Positions 40,742 to 50,747 of a stretch of 64,000 nt of DNA are shown here, in pieces. The DNA lies in the NCBI GenBank assembly GCA_963730325.1, contig CAVSRC010000005.1, positions 248,001-312,000 of the forward strand, read 5' to 3'. Position 1 is the first letter of the stretch, and every line of letters starts with the position of its first letter. The notes beneath the pieces are model-generated. The model was not told the DNA's origin. It made no database searches and saw only the letters and a program-made list of their open reading frames with translations. Source of the DNA: CAVSRC01 sp963730325. GTDB lineage: Bacteria > Pseudomonadota > Alphaproteobacteria > Rhizobiales > Kaistiaceae. Position numbers and translations under genes: made by a program.

Positions 40742-42928
40742 CTACCCGCCGAAGAGCTGCTGCAGCAAGCCGGTGATCGGCCCCTCGCGCCGGCGCTGGC
40801 CGACCGCGCCCGGCGGCACCGGCCTTCCCGCCGGCCGGTCGATCCAGCCGCCCTGCGGCATGTCGGGGCCGGTCGCCACCGGCCCGGTGTTGCCGCTGCC
40901 CGGCGACAGCACCATCGGCGCGCCGTCGGCCTGCTGGCGGGTCATGTCGGAGGGGTAGAGCGGCCGCCCGGCATAGCGCTGGTTGGCCGGGTCGCCGAAG
41001 CGGTAGTTGCCCGGCAGGTCGGCCACCGCCTGGCCGTGCAGCGCCGCGCTCATGAAGCGCTGCCAGGCGATCGCCGGCAGGCTGCCGCCGGTGGCGTGCT
41101 TGGTCGGCTTGTTGTCGTCGTTGCCGAACCACACGCCGGCGGTCAGCGCGCCGGTGTAGCCGATGAACCAGGCGTCGCGGAAATCCTGGCTGTGCCGGTC
41201 TTGCCGGCCACCGGCCAGCCGGCGATGCGCGCCTTGCGTGCCGGTGCCGTCGACCACCGTCTGCGACAGCATGGAGTTCATCATGCCGACATAGGTCGGG
41301 TCGACCACCTGTCCCGGCCCGGTGCCGCTGCGCTCGTAGAGCACCTTGCCCTTGGCCGTGGTGATGCGCTTGATCGCATAGGGGATGACGCCGCGCCCGC
41401 CGTTGGAGAAGGGCACATAGGCGCGCGGTCAGTTCCAGCGGCGTCACCTCCGAGGTGCCGAGCGCGATCGACGGCGTCGCCATCAGCGGCGAGACGATGC
41501 CGAGCCGGCGGGCGGTGGCGGCCACCGCCTTCGGCGCCGACCATCTGCGGCGAGCTGCGCCGACGACCGAGTTCAGCGAATCGGCCAGCGCCGGTGCGCA
41601 GCGTCACCGGCCCCTTGTACTTGCGCGAGTAGTTCTCCGGCTTCCAGCCGGCGATCGACACCGGCTGGTCGACCACCACCGATTCCGGGATCATGCCGTC
41701 TTCCAGCGCGGTCAGATAGACGAACGGCTTGAACGCCGAGCCCGGCTGGCGGTGGGCGTCGACCGCCCGGTTGAACGGGCTCGTCGTGTAGTCGCGCCCG
41801 CCGACCATCGCCTTGACCGCGCCGTTGGGGTCGATCGCCACCAGCGCCGCCTGGCCGACGCCGTACTTGTCGCCGCCCTCGGCGAGCGTCTCGGAGATCG
41901 CCTTGGCCGCCGCCGCCTGCATGGCGAGGTCGATGGTGGTGTCGACGATGATGTCCTGGTCGATCTGCCCGCCGACATAGTTGCGGCAGCTTGGTCCATC
42001 ACCCAGTCGGCGACGTAGCGGCCGCTGCCGCCGGCGACGTCGTGCACCGCCGTCACCGGCTGCGACATGGCCAGGCTCGCCTGCCGGCCGGTGATGTAGC
42101 CGGCGTCCTGCATGGCGGCGAGCACGGTCTGCATGCGCGCCTCCGCCGCCGTCCGGGTGGGTGGCCGGCGAATAGTTGCGCCGGCGCCTTCAGCATGCCG
42201 GCCAGCATCGCCGCCTCGGCCAGCGTGACGTTGCGCGCCGACTTGCCGAAATAGCGGTGCGCCGCCGCGTCGACGCCATAGGCGCCGGCGCCGAGATAGA
42301 CCCGGTTGAGGTAGAGCGTCGAGGATCTGCTTCTTGCGACAGGCGCATCTGCAGCCACACCGCCAGGATCACTTCCTGCACCTTGCGCTCGAAGGTGCGC
42401 TCCGGCTTGAGGAACAGGTTCTTGGCGAGCTGCTGGGTCAGCGTCGAGCCGCCCTCGACGATGTGGCCGGCGCGCAGGTTGGCGATCGCGGCGCGGGCGA
42501 GGCCGATCGGGTCGATGCCGAAATGCCAGTAGAAGCGCCGGTCCTCGATGGCGATCACCGCTTCCGGCAGGTAGGGCGGCATCTGGTCGAGCGTCAGCGC
42601 CTCGCCGGCCGAATCGCCGTGGTTGGAGATGAGCGCGCCGTTGGCGGCGAGGATGCGCACGTTGGCGGCGCGCGGCGGCACCGTCCAGTCGGCCATCGGC
42701 GGCAGCTTGGAGGCGTAGTAGGCGACCACCGAGCCGACGAAGCCGAGGCCGATGATCGCCGCCGACCGCGCCCCAGTGGAGCGCGGTGCGCAGAAAGCGG
42801 CCGAGGAAGCCGATCAGCGGCCCGTCGGCGCCGTTCTTCTTTCGCCGCCTGGCGGTCCGGGCCTTCGCCGGCGCCTTCGCGCCGGTCTGGCGGCCCTTGC
42901 CGGTCTTGGCGGATTTTCGTGCTGCCAC
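40742..42928 (-). CDS. Class A penicillin-binding protein, PBP1A-like (many frameshifts)
   Basis: Bifunctional peptidoglycan synthase. It starts on GTG with a Lys/Arg-rich cytosolic tail and one membrane helix. The glycosyltransferase domain has EDRRFYWHFGIDPIGLARA and GGSTLTQQLAKNLFL. The transpeptidase domain has the active-site serine in GSAFKPF, then SLN and KTGTSQ in neighbouring frames. At least seven indels break it (for example near 42755, 42330, 42155, 41985, 41600, 41425, 41200). After each one, the family sequence resumes in another frame. The reconstructed protein is about 725 residues. It diverges from polA across 236 bases. Confidence 0.88.
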
Positions 42929-43164
42929 GGGCGGTCGGCTTCCCTCGAAACGCGGGTCTACGCGCGTGATCCGATGCGGCCGGGCACGAACAGGCCCGGC
43001 GCCGCCCCCGGGTTCTCGAAAGAGAAGCTAAATGCGGCGATTTAAGGGGCAGTTAAGGATGGGCCGGGGCGTCAGATTGTCCGTCCGGGCGGCGGGATGC
43101 CTGCCGACAACGGGCGTCTCTCACCCCCTCGCCATTGCCGCCGCCGCGCGGCATAGTCCCGCCC

Positions 43165-46100
43165 ATGCCGCAAACAGATTCCTCACCGCCCCCGCTCGGC
43201 CCCGGCGACCACGTCTTCCTGGTCGATGGCTCGTCCTTCGTCTTCCGCGCCTATTTCCAGTCGATCAACCAGGACGCCAAGTACAACTACCGCTCCGACG
43301 GTCTGCCCACCGGCGCGCTCCGGCTGTTCTGCACCAAGCTCTACCAGTTCGTGCGCGAGGGCGCCGTCGGCATCGTGCCGACCCATCTCGCCATCGTCTT
43401 CGACAAGTCGGAGGAGACCTTCCGCAAGGAGATCTACCCCGACTACAAGGGCACCCGCCGCGAGATGCCCGACGACCTCAAGCCCCAGTTCCCGCTGATG
43501 CGCGAGGCCGTGCGCGCCTTCGGCCTGGAGCCGGTGGAGAAGGACGGCTACGAGGCCGACGACATCATCGCCACCTACGCCAGCGAGGCGAAGGCGGCCG
43601 GCGCCGAGGTGCTCATCGTCTCCTCCGACAAGGACCTGATGCAGCTCGTCTCCGACACCGTGCTCTTCTACGATTTCGAATCCGGCACCCGCGGCCGCCC
43701 CGGCTACCGGCCGGAGCGGCGCATCGACCGCGACGGCGTCATCGAGTATTTCGGCGTGCCGCCGGAGAAGGTCATCGACGTCCAGGCGCTGGTCGGCGAC
43801 ACCTCCGACAACGTCCCCGGCGTCCCCGGCATCGGCATCAAGACCGCCTCGGCGCTGATCGGCGAGTATCGGCGATCTCGACACGCTGCTCGCCAACGCC
43901 GAAGAGATCAAGCAGCCCAAGCGCCGCGCAGCTCCTCATCGAGTTTGCCGATCAGGCGCGGATGTCGCGCGAGCTGGTCACCCTCCACGACGATGTCGAT
44001 CCCGGCACGCCGCTCGCCGCCACGCAGATGCGCGACGCTCGATGCGGCAGAAGCTCATCGCCTTCCTCAAGGCGATGGAGCTGTCGACGCTCACCAAGCG
44101 CGTCGCCGAGGCGACCGGCGTCGATCCCAATGCGGTCGAGGCCGATCCGGCGCTGCGCTCCGCCAAGCACCACGACGCCACCTTCGCCGGCCGTCTGGTG
44201 CCGACCGGCGCCGACGAAGCCGTCGCCGCGGCAGAAACGGCGCGCCTGCCGGCGTCGTCCCCTCGCCCCGGCGGGAGAGGGACAGGGCGGGGGGCTCGGG
44301 AGGGGAGCGCTCCCCGGTCAACGGCCACGCCGCTCCGGCCGCTGCCGTCGCGGCCGGAGCCGCCGCCGCCACCGCCGTCCCCATCGATCGCGCCGGCTAC
44401 GAGACCGTCACCGACCTCGACCGGCTCGACGCCTGGATCGCCGAGGCGACGGCGCTCGGCCGCGTCGCCGTCGATAGCGCAGACCACCGGGCTCGGCCCG
44501 ATGCAGGCCGATCTCTGTCGGCGTCAGCCTGGCGCTCGCCCCCGGCCGCGCCTGCTACGTGCCGCTCGCCCACCGCAGCGGCGAGAGCGACCTCCTCGGC
44601 GACAACCTCGCCGACGGCCAGATCGCCCGCGGCGGAGGCGCTCGCCCGTCTGAAGCCGCTGCTCGAAGACCCCGCCGTCCTCAAGATCGCCCAGAACCTC
44701 AAGTTCGACGCCGTCCTTCTCGCCCGCCACGGCATCGACGTGGCGCCCTACGACGACACCATGCTGCTCGCCTACGCGCTCGATGGCGGCCTCGGCGGCT
44801 ACGACATGGCCGCGCTCGCCGAGCGCTGGCTCGGCCACGCGCCGCATGGCGCTGCAAGGAGGTCGCCGGCAGCGGCCGGGCGCAGCGTCACCTTCGACCA
44901 GGTGCCGCTCGACCGCGCCACCGGCTACGCCGCCGAGGACGCCGACATCGCGCTCCGCCTGTGGCTGGCGCTGAAGCCGCGCCTGGCCGCCGAGCGCATG
45001 GCCACCGTCTACGAGACGCTGGAGCGGCCGATGGTGCCGGTGCTGGCGCGCATGGAGGCGCGCGGCATCACCGTCGACCGCCAGATCCTGTCGCGCCTCT
45101 CCGGCGAGTTCGCCCAGAAGCTCGGCGCGCTGGAGAGCGAGATCTACGAGCTCGCCGGCGAGGACTTCAACATCGGCTCGCCCAAGCAGCTCGGCGACAT
45201 CCTCTTCGGCAAGTTCGGCCTCGGCGGCGGCAAGAAGACCAAGACCGGCGCCTGGTCGACCGGCGCCGACATCCTCGACGAGCTTGCCGCCGGCGGCAAC
45301 ACGCTCGCCGCCCGCATTCTCGACTGGCGCCAGCTCTCCAAGCTGAAGTCGACCTACACCGACCTGCTGCCCGGCTTCATCGATCCCCGAGACCGGCCGC
45401 GTCCACACCTCCTATGCGCTGGCCTCCACCACCACCGGCCGCCTGTCCTCGTCCGAGCCCAACCTGCAGAACATCCCGATCCGCACCGAGGAGGGCCGGC
45501 GCATCCGCACCGCCTTCGTCGCCGCGCCGGGCACCAGGCTGATCTCGGCCGACTACAGCCAGATCGAGCTTCGCGTCGTCGCCCACGTCGCCGATATCCG
45601 GCCAGCTGAAGCAGGCCTTCGCCGAGGGCCTCGACATCCACGCCATGACCGCCTCCGAGATGTTCGGCGTGCCGGTCGAGGGCATGCCGCCCGAGGTGCG
45701 CCGCCGCGCCAAGGCGATCAACTTCGGCATCATCTACGGCATTTCCGCCTTCGGCCTCGCCAACCAGCTCGGCATCGCCCGCCAGGAGGCGGGCGACTAC
45801 ATCAAGCCGCTATTTCGAGCGCTTCCCCGGCATCCGCGACTACATGGAGGCGATGCGCAAGAAGGTCGAGGGCGCGACGGCTACGTCGCCACCCTGTTCG
45901 GCCGCAAGATCCATTTCGCCGCGTCAAGTCGCGCAATCCGGCCGAGCGCGCCTTCATCGACCGCGCCGCCATCAACGCCCCGATCCAGGGCTCGGCCGCC
46001 GACATCATCCGCCGCGCCATGATCCGCATGGAGCCGGCGCTCGACCAGGCGCGGCTTTCCGCCGACGATGCTGCTCCAGGTCCACGACGAGCTGATCTTC

Positions 46101-46242
46101 GAGGTGCCGGAGAGCGAGGTCGAGCGGACGCTCCCGGTCGTCACCCGCGTCATGGAGGCCGCCGCCGAGCCGGCGGTGCAGCTCTCGGTGCCCCTTGCAG
46201 GTCGATGCCCGCGCCGCCGACAACTGGGACGCCGCGCACTAG
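43165..46242 (+). CDS. polA: DNA polymerase I (at least a dozen frameshifts)
   Basis: Repair polymerase that removes RNA primers. The 5'-nuclease domain (FLVDGSSFVFRAYF, VSSDKDLMQLV, GIGIKTASALIGEYG) starts at ATG 43165. A 3'-5' exonuclease-like domain follows (VAVDSxTTGL, NLKFDAVLLARHGID, YDDTMLLAYALDGG). The polymerase domain has SADYSQIELRV, RRAKAINFGIIYGISAFGL and LLQVHDELIFEVP, and the gene ends DNWDAAH at 46242. Indels occur throughout (such as 43868, 43927, 44037, 44478, 44632, 45390, 45600, 45815, 46065), always restoring homologous sequence. The linker before the exonuclease domain carries a GC-rich insertion. Confidence 0.92.
44256..44325. repeat. GC-rich repeat-like insertion in the polA linker
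   Basis: Reads CCCTCGCCCCGGCGGGAGAG followed by GGACAGGGCGGGGGGC and GGGAGGGGAGCGCTCCCC. On the minus strand this gives CCCTCTCCCGCCGGGGCGAG, close to the family B arm CCCTCTCCC...GGGAGAGGG. It lies between the 5'-nuclease and exonuclease domains. The reading frame also changes within it, next to a run of six G. Confidence 0.5.
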
Positions 46243-46289
46243 GATCGAGCGCATGCGGCCGGGGCGGCACTGCGGCTGGCCAGTGAGGC

Positions 46290-46531
46290 AGGCGCCGGCC
46301 GCGGAAAGGATGAAATCAAGGTTCTCGCGGAACTCGCCCGGGCGATTGCCGACGGCGCCAAGGTTCGCGCCTATCCACGCCTGGACACTGCTCGACAATT
46401 TCCAGTGGGCGGAGGGCCACACGGAGCGCTACGGCCTGATCCACACGGATTTCAGAAGCCAGAAGCGCACGATCAAGGATTCGGGGCTGTGGTACGGCCG
46501 CGTCGCCGCGTCCAATCGTCTCCACCTGTAG
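46290..46531 (+). pseudogene. 3' fragment of a family 1 glycoside hydrolase gene
   Basis: After the polA stop the sequence encodes VLAELARAIADGAKVRAY. After a one-base slip it continues HAWTLLDNFQWAEGHTERYG, then LIHTDFRSQKRTIKDSGLWY, ending at TAG 46531. That is the C-terminal 75 residues of a GH1 beta-glucosidase. No start, no catalytic residues and no upstream domain are present. It differs from the complete GH1 gene at 3378 (which ends with DNFEWWRGYEARFGMVHVDF), so it is not a copy of that one. Confidence 0.85.
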
Positions 46532-46640
46532 GGTGGCTGGAAGCCGCCAAGGCCTCTTTGCGTCGCGGAGGTCGACGCGGCCTCTGGCGCCCCCGCCGCA
46601 GGCTCCGCATCCCGCACGCGAACGGCGCACCCACCTCGGC

Positions 46641-46790
46641 CGACGGAGAGCGAGGTCGAGCCGACGCTGCCCGTCGTCATCCGCATCATGGAGGCCGCCG
46701 CCGAGCCGGCGGTGCAGCTTTCGATGCCGCTCTAGTTCGATGCCCGCGCCGCCGACAACTGGGACGCCGCGCACCAGGGCTATGTAGATT
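46641..46790 (+). pseudogene. Diverged second copy of the polA 3' end
   Basis: This stretch repeats the last part of polA. GAGAGCGAGGTCGAG, CATGGAGGCCGCCGCCGAGC, GCGGTGCAGCT and GCCGACAACTGGGACGCCGC all recur in the same order and spacing as at 46110-46240. Scattered substitutions and a broken frame separate the copies. It encodes SEVEPTLPVVIRIMEAAAEPAVQL before a stop. With the GH1 fragment it forms polA end / GH1 fragment / polA end. Confidence 0.85.
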
Positions 46791-46853
46791 TTCAAGTGCG
46801 CCAGACCGTTCTCCTCATGGTCGGGCACCGTCCCGATGCCACGTCCTTGCGCC

Positions 46854-46910
46854 GGGCAGGGCGATGGCGGTCTCGCGCTCTCTCCCTTGCGAGCAGGGCG
46901 ATGGCGGTCT
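46854..46910 (+). repeat. Short tandem direct repeat
   Basis: CAGGGCGATGGCGGTCT occurs at about 46857-46873 and again at about 46894-46910, separated by CGCGCTCTCTCCCTTGCGAG. The unit is 37 bases. It abuts the family B repeat arm. Confidence 0.7.
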
Positions 46911-46911
46911 G

Positions 46912-46988
46912 CACCCTCTCCCCTGTGGGAGAGGGCTTCGCGCCTTGAGAGCGAGAGCGAACTAGGCGCGAAGGGTGAGGGGTCATGG
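46912..46988. repeat. Palindromic repeat, family B, second copy (single arm)
   Basis: CCCTCTCCC-ctgt-GGGAGAGGG (46914-46935), then GCTTCGCGCCTTGAGAGCGA and GCGAAGGGTGAGGGGTCATG. This is the same order as the left half of the 28137 element, sharing GGGAGAGGGCTTCGC and GCGCGAAGGGTGAGGG. Confidence 0.85.
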
Positions 46989-47634
46989 CGCACGTTGCTC
47001 CTCGCTCCCTCCGGGAATCGCACCCGCAGCGTTGGCGAGCGGGGATAACAAAGAAGTTGTCCCCCTCTTCGTGCCCGATGAGATGATGCGTCGCCATCCC
47101 TGCTCGATGAGGGGCGCCGTCCGGAGGCGTCGTTCGGTGGAGCGGGGAGCGGTGCCCCCGCGCAGCGGCTTCGCAAGTCCGGCCCTCGGGGCGCTCCCGG
47201 TGGGACCGTCGGCACTACGACCGGCCGCCCTATAGGGCTTGAACCCCGCGCCAATGCGGGGTGAAGCGCTCGCCGGGAGACGGAAGAAAATCGCCGCGGC
47301 GGGCGCTCGGTGAGCGCCCAGACTTTTCGCGGAGTAACCGCACGGCATTCGCCGGGCGCCCGCCACCCCCTCGCCAACAAGAGGCGAGGAGCGCCGCAAG
47401 AGACCGAGGAGGGCCGTCAGGCCCGACCGGGATCGAACAAAGCGGCGCGACAGGGAAGGAAGGATGCTCAAAGCCCGGAGCGATGCGCCCGCGGGAACGC
47501 GGGCCCGTGTCCCGGGCGCAGCGCAGCATGAAATGATGCGCTGCAGAACCGGGACCTATCCCGTGGACCCCGGATCTGCTCCGCGCCGCTTGTCACGCTG
47601 CAGCGCGTCCGGGGAACAGTGCCCCACGCTCCTT
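46989..47634. repeat. Gene-free stretch full of palindromes (composite repeat)
   Basis: No credible gene. Perfect or near-perfect hairpins are ACCCCGC/GCGGGGT (47243-47262), GGGCGCTC/GAGCGCCC (47301-47319) and GCCCGCG/CGCGGGC (47487-47504). Further ones are GCAGCGCAGCAT/ATGATGCGCTGC (47518-47544, one mismatch), CGGGA/TCCCG (47550-47563) and CCCCGGA/TCCGGGG (47568-47614). The block 47240-47360 resembles, from memory, a dispersed repeat common in Bradyrhizobium-type genomes. Open frames here have no family resemblance on either strand. Confidence 0.65.
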
Positions 47635-47723
47635 CGTCATTCCGGCGAAGGCCGGAATCCAGACGAGCCCTCCCGGCACGCAACGAACGCTGGTATGGGC
47701 CCCGGCCTCCGCCGGGGCGACGA
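47635..47723 (+). repeat. Palindromic repeat, family A, copy upstream of queG
   Basis: CGTC then ATTCCGGC-gaag-GCCGGAAT (47639-47658), a variable middle, then GCCCCGGC-ctcc-GCCGGGGC (47699-47718) and GACGA. Same architecture and ends as the miaB copy. Confidence 0.9.
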
Positions 47724-47886
47724 ACGCGCATGGGACGAATCGCAGGCCATCCCCCGCCTGCTCCTGCGGGGACGAGCGCGTTGCGGCACGGCCACGGAGG
47801 AATCGGAGACATGGGCCCTGCATCCCAGACGCGAACGACACGCCCCCCTTCCCCCTCGCGCGCCCATGGTGGTTCACTCCGCGCCC

Positions 47887-49063
47887 ATGACGGCCAGCCC
47901 GCCCGACACTGCGGAGAGACCGCGCGCAGCGCCCCGCATCGCCGACCCGGCCGCACTCCGGCGCCGGCTCGATGCCGATGCCCGCGCCGAGGGCTTCGAT
48001 GTCGTCGGCGTGACCACGCCGGACGCGATTCCCGAGGCGGCGCCGCGCCTCCGCCGGTTCCTCGCCGAGGGCCATCACGGCACCATGGGCTGGCTGGCGG
48101 AGAAGGCCGAGCGCCGCCGGAGCCCGCGCGCCCTGTGGCCGGAGGTCGGCGCCGTGGTCATGCTCGGCCTCAACTACGGTCCGGACAGCGACCCGCTGGC
48201 GAGCCTGGCGCAGACGAGACCGCGCCACCGTCTCGGTCTATGCCCGCCACCGCGATTATCACGATCTCATCAAGGGCAAGCTCAAGCGCGTCGCCGGCCG
48301 CTTCGCCGCCTATGCCCGGTCCGAGGTGAAGGTCTTCGTCGACACCGCGCCGCTGATGGAAAAGCCGCTCGCCGCCGCCGCCGGCCTCGGCTGGCAGGGC
48401 AAGCACACCAACCTCGTCAGCCGCGACTTCGGCTCGTGGCTCTTCCTCGGCGCCATCCTCACCGAGGCGCGCTGCCGGCCGACGACGCCGAGGCCGACCA
48501 TTGCGGCACCTGCCGCGCCTGCCTCGACATCTGCCCGACCGACGCCTTCCCGGCGCCCTACCGGCTCGATGCCCGCCGCTGCATCTCCTATCTCACCATC
48601 GAGCATGCCGGCCCCATCCCGCATGAATTCCGCGAAGCCATGGGCAACCGCATCTACGGCTGCGACGATTGCCTTGCCGTCTGCCCGTGGAACAAGTTCG
48701 CGCAGCGCGACCCGCGAGGCGAAGCTCGAAGGCCCGCGACGATCTCGCCGCGCCGCCGCTTGCCGAGCTCGCGGCGCTCGACGACGCCGCCTTCCGCGCC
48801 CGCTTCTCCGGCTCGCCGGTCAAGCGCATCGGCCGCGACCGCTTCCTGCGCAACGTCCTGATCGCCATCGGCAATTCCGGCTTCGCCTGAGCTTGCCGCG
48901 AGCGCCGGGGCCGCGCTGGCCGATCCCGCCCCGGTGGTCCGCGGCGCCGCCGTCTGGGCTCTGTCGCGGCTCCTGCCGGCTGGAAGCGTTCGCCGCGCTG
49001 CGGGAGGGCCACCTGCCGGCGGAAGCCGACACCGATGTCCGCGCCGAATGGCAGGCGCCATGA
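47887..49063 (+). CDS. queG: Epoxyqueuosine reductase QueG (several frameshifts)
   Basis: Last step of queuosine synthesis in tRNA, using cobalamin and two 4Fe-4S clusters. The ATG at 47887 begins MTASPPDTAERP, then EGFDVVGVTTPDAIPEA. After indels near 48217, 48475 and 48712-48725 the family sequence resumes each time (TAPLMEKPLAAAAGLGWQGK, then CGTCRACLDICPTDAF, CDDCLAVCPWNKFAQ, FSGSPVKRIGRDRFLRN). The C-terminal HEAT-like part ends WQAP at 49063. It overlaps the next gene by four bases. Corrected length is about 391. Confidence 0.9.
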
Positions 49064-49644
49064 GCGAAGCCCGCTTCTTCCACGACCGGCAGGAATGGCG
49101 CGACTGGCTCGCGGAGCGCCACGCCGTCGCCGACGAGCAATGGATCGGCTTCCACAAGACCTGGTCGGAGAAGGCGGGCATCACCTACCGCGAGGCCCTC
49201 GACGAGGCGCTGTGCTTCGGCTGGATCGACGGCCTCCGCCGTGGCGGCCATGCCGTCTGGTCGATCCGCTTCACGCCGCGCCAGCCGGACAGCGTGTGGA
49301 GCGCCGCCAATATGGCGCGCGTCGAGGAGCTGATCGCCGAGGGCCGCGTCGCCCCGGCAGGTCTTGCCGCCTACCAGCGCCGCGATCCCGAACGGCAGAA
49401 GCAGTATTCCTTCGAGAACCGCGACAAGACCCTGGCGCCCGACTACGAGAAGCGCTTCCGCGCCGAGCCCGCGGCGTGGAGCTGGTTTCAGGCGATGCCG
49501 CGGTCCTATCGTCACCCGGCGATCTGGTGGGTGATGAGCGCCAGGCAGGAGGAGACCCGCGAGCGCCGGCTGAAGACGCTGATCGCCGACTCCGCCGCCG
49601 GCCGCAGGATCAAGCCGCTGCGTCCGACGCGCGACGCCTCATGA
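49060..49644 (+). CDS. YdeI/OmpD-associated family protein
   Basis: A 194-residue protein starting MSEARFFHDRQEWRDWLAER. It carries the family core ALDEALCFGWIDGLRR, the FTPRQPDSVWSAANMARVEE segment and a conserved C-terminal WWVMSARQEETRERRL. Members are linked to bacteriocin protection or envelope stress by name only; the real function is unknown. ATGA overlaps on both sides indicate translation coupled with queG and the following SDR gene. Confidence 0.88.
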   Translation: MSEARFFHDRQEWRDWLAERHAVADEQWIGFHKTWSEKAGITYREALDEALCFGWIDGLRRGGHAVWSIRFTPRQPDSVWSAANMARVEELIAEGRVAPAGLAAYQRRDPERQKQYSFENRDKTLAPDYEKRFRAEPAAWSWFQAMPRSYRHPAIWWVMSARQEETRERRLKTLIADSAAGRRIKPLRPTRDAS

Positions 49645-50517
49645 GCGCCGGGCTGCGCCTGTTCGTCTTCGGCCTCGGCTACAGCGCCGGCGCCTTTGCC
49701 CGTGCGATCGCGCCGCGGGCCGAGCGGGTCGGCGGCACGGTGCGCACGCCCGAGCGGCCGGCGGGGCAGGGGATCGCGACCCTTCCCTGGGACGGCACGG
49801 CGCCCGCGGCCGATGTCGCCGGGGCGCTTGCCGATGCCACCCACCTTCTCGTCTCGGTGCCGCCCGGCGACGCCGACCCGGTGCTCGCCCATTTCGCCGG
49901 CGCCATCCGCGCCGCGCCGCATCTTCGCTGGATCGGCTACCTCTCCACCGTCGGCGTCTATGGCGATTATGGCGGCGCCTGGGTGAGCGAGCGCACCACG
50001 CCGCACCCGAGGTCGGCCCGCGCCCGTCAGCGCCTCGCGGCCGAAACAGGCCTGGCAGGCGCTCGCCGCCGAGCGCGGCGTGCCGCTGGCGATCTTCCGC
50101 CTCGCCGGCATCTACGGTCCCGGCCGCAATGCGCTGGTCAACCTCGCCGAGGGCAGGGCCCATCGCATCGTCAAGCCGGGCCAGGTGTTCAACCGCATCC
50201 ACGTCGACGACATCGTCGAGACACTCGATGCGGCCGTTGCGCAGGATGCCGCCGGCCTCTTCAACGTCGCCGACGACGAGCCGGCCCCGCCGCAGGACGT
50301 GGTCGCCTATGCCGCCCGGCTGATGGGCGTCGAGCCGCCGCCGGAGGTGGCCTTCGCCGATGCCGACCTCTCGCCGATGGCGCGCTCCTTCTATGGCGAC
50401 AACAAGCGCGTCGCCAACCGCCGCCTCAGGCAGGCGCTCGGCATCCGGCTGCGCTACCCGACCTATCGCGAAGGGCTTGCCGCCCTTTGGCGCGACGGAA
50501 CCTGGCGCCGAGGCTGA
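49641..50517 (+). CDS. NAD(P)-dependent epimerase/dehydratase-like SDR (one frameshift)
   Basis: An extended SDR with an N-terminal strand FVFGLGYSAGAFARA, where the usual GxxGxxG is reduced to G-L-G-x-x-A-G. YLSTVGVYGDYGGAWVSE holds the active-site S/T and Y region. IFRLAGIYGPGRNAL, DIVETLDAAV and FNVADDEPAP follow. This set is like YeeZ-type proteins next to DNA/RNA metabolism genes. One extra A near 50043 (GAAACAGGCC for GAACAGGCC) shifts the frame. Corrected length is 291. Function not established. Confidence 0.87.
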
Positions 50518-50747
50518 CCAGGCTCGCCAGCGCGCCCGCCACGCGTCCCGGCCACGACGGGCGGTTCGCATGCGGCGGCGAGTTCGTCCCAGCTCATCTT
50601 CTCGGTTCGGCATCAGGTGGACACCGCGACGCGAAGCATATCAAACATGAAATGCCTCCTTCCGCGCTGTCCGTTTGTTGAATAGGATGGATATCGCGCT
50701 TGAGGCGGCACCGCGCCAGCACCAGGACCGGAAGGGGTATTGCAGGA

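Noticed and set aside
46983..47536. Several 70-160 codon frames on both strands between polA and queG
   Set aside because: They are translations of palindromic repeats, overlap one another in all frames, and show no family resemblance or ribosome-binding sites.
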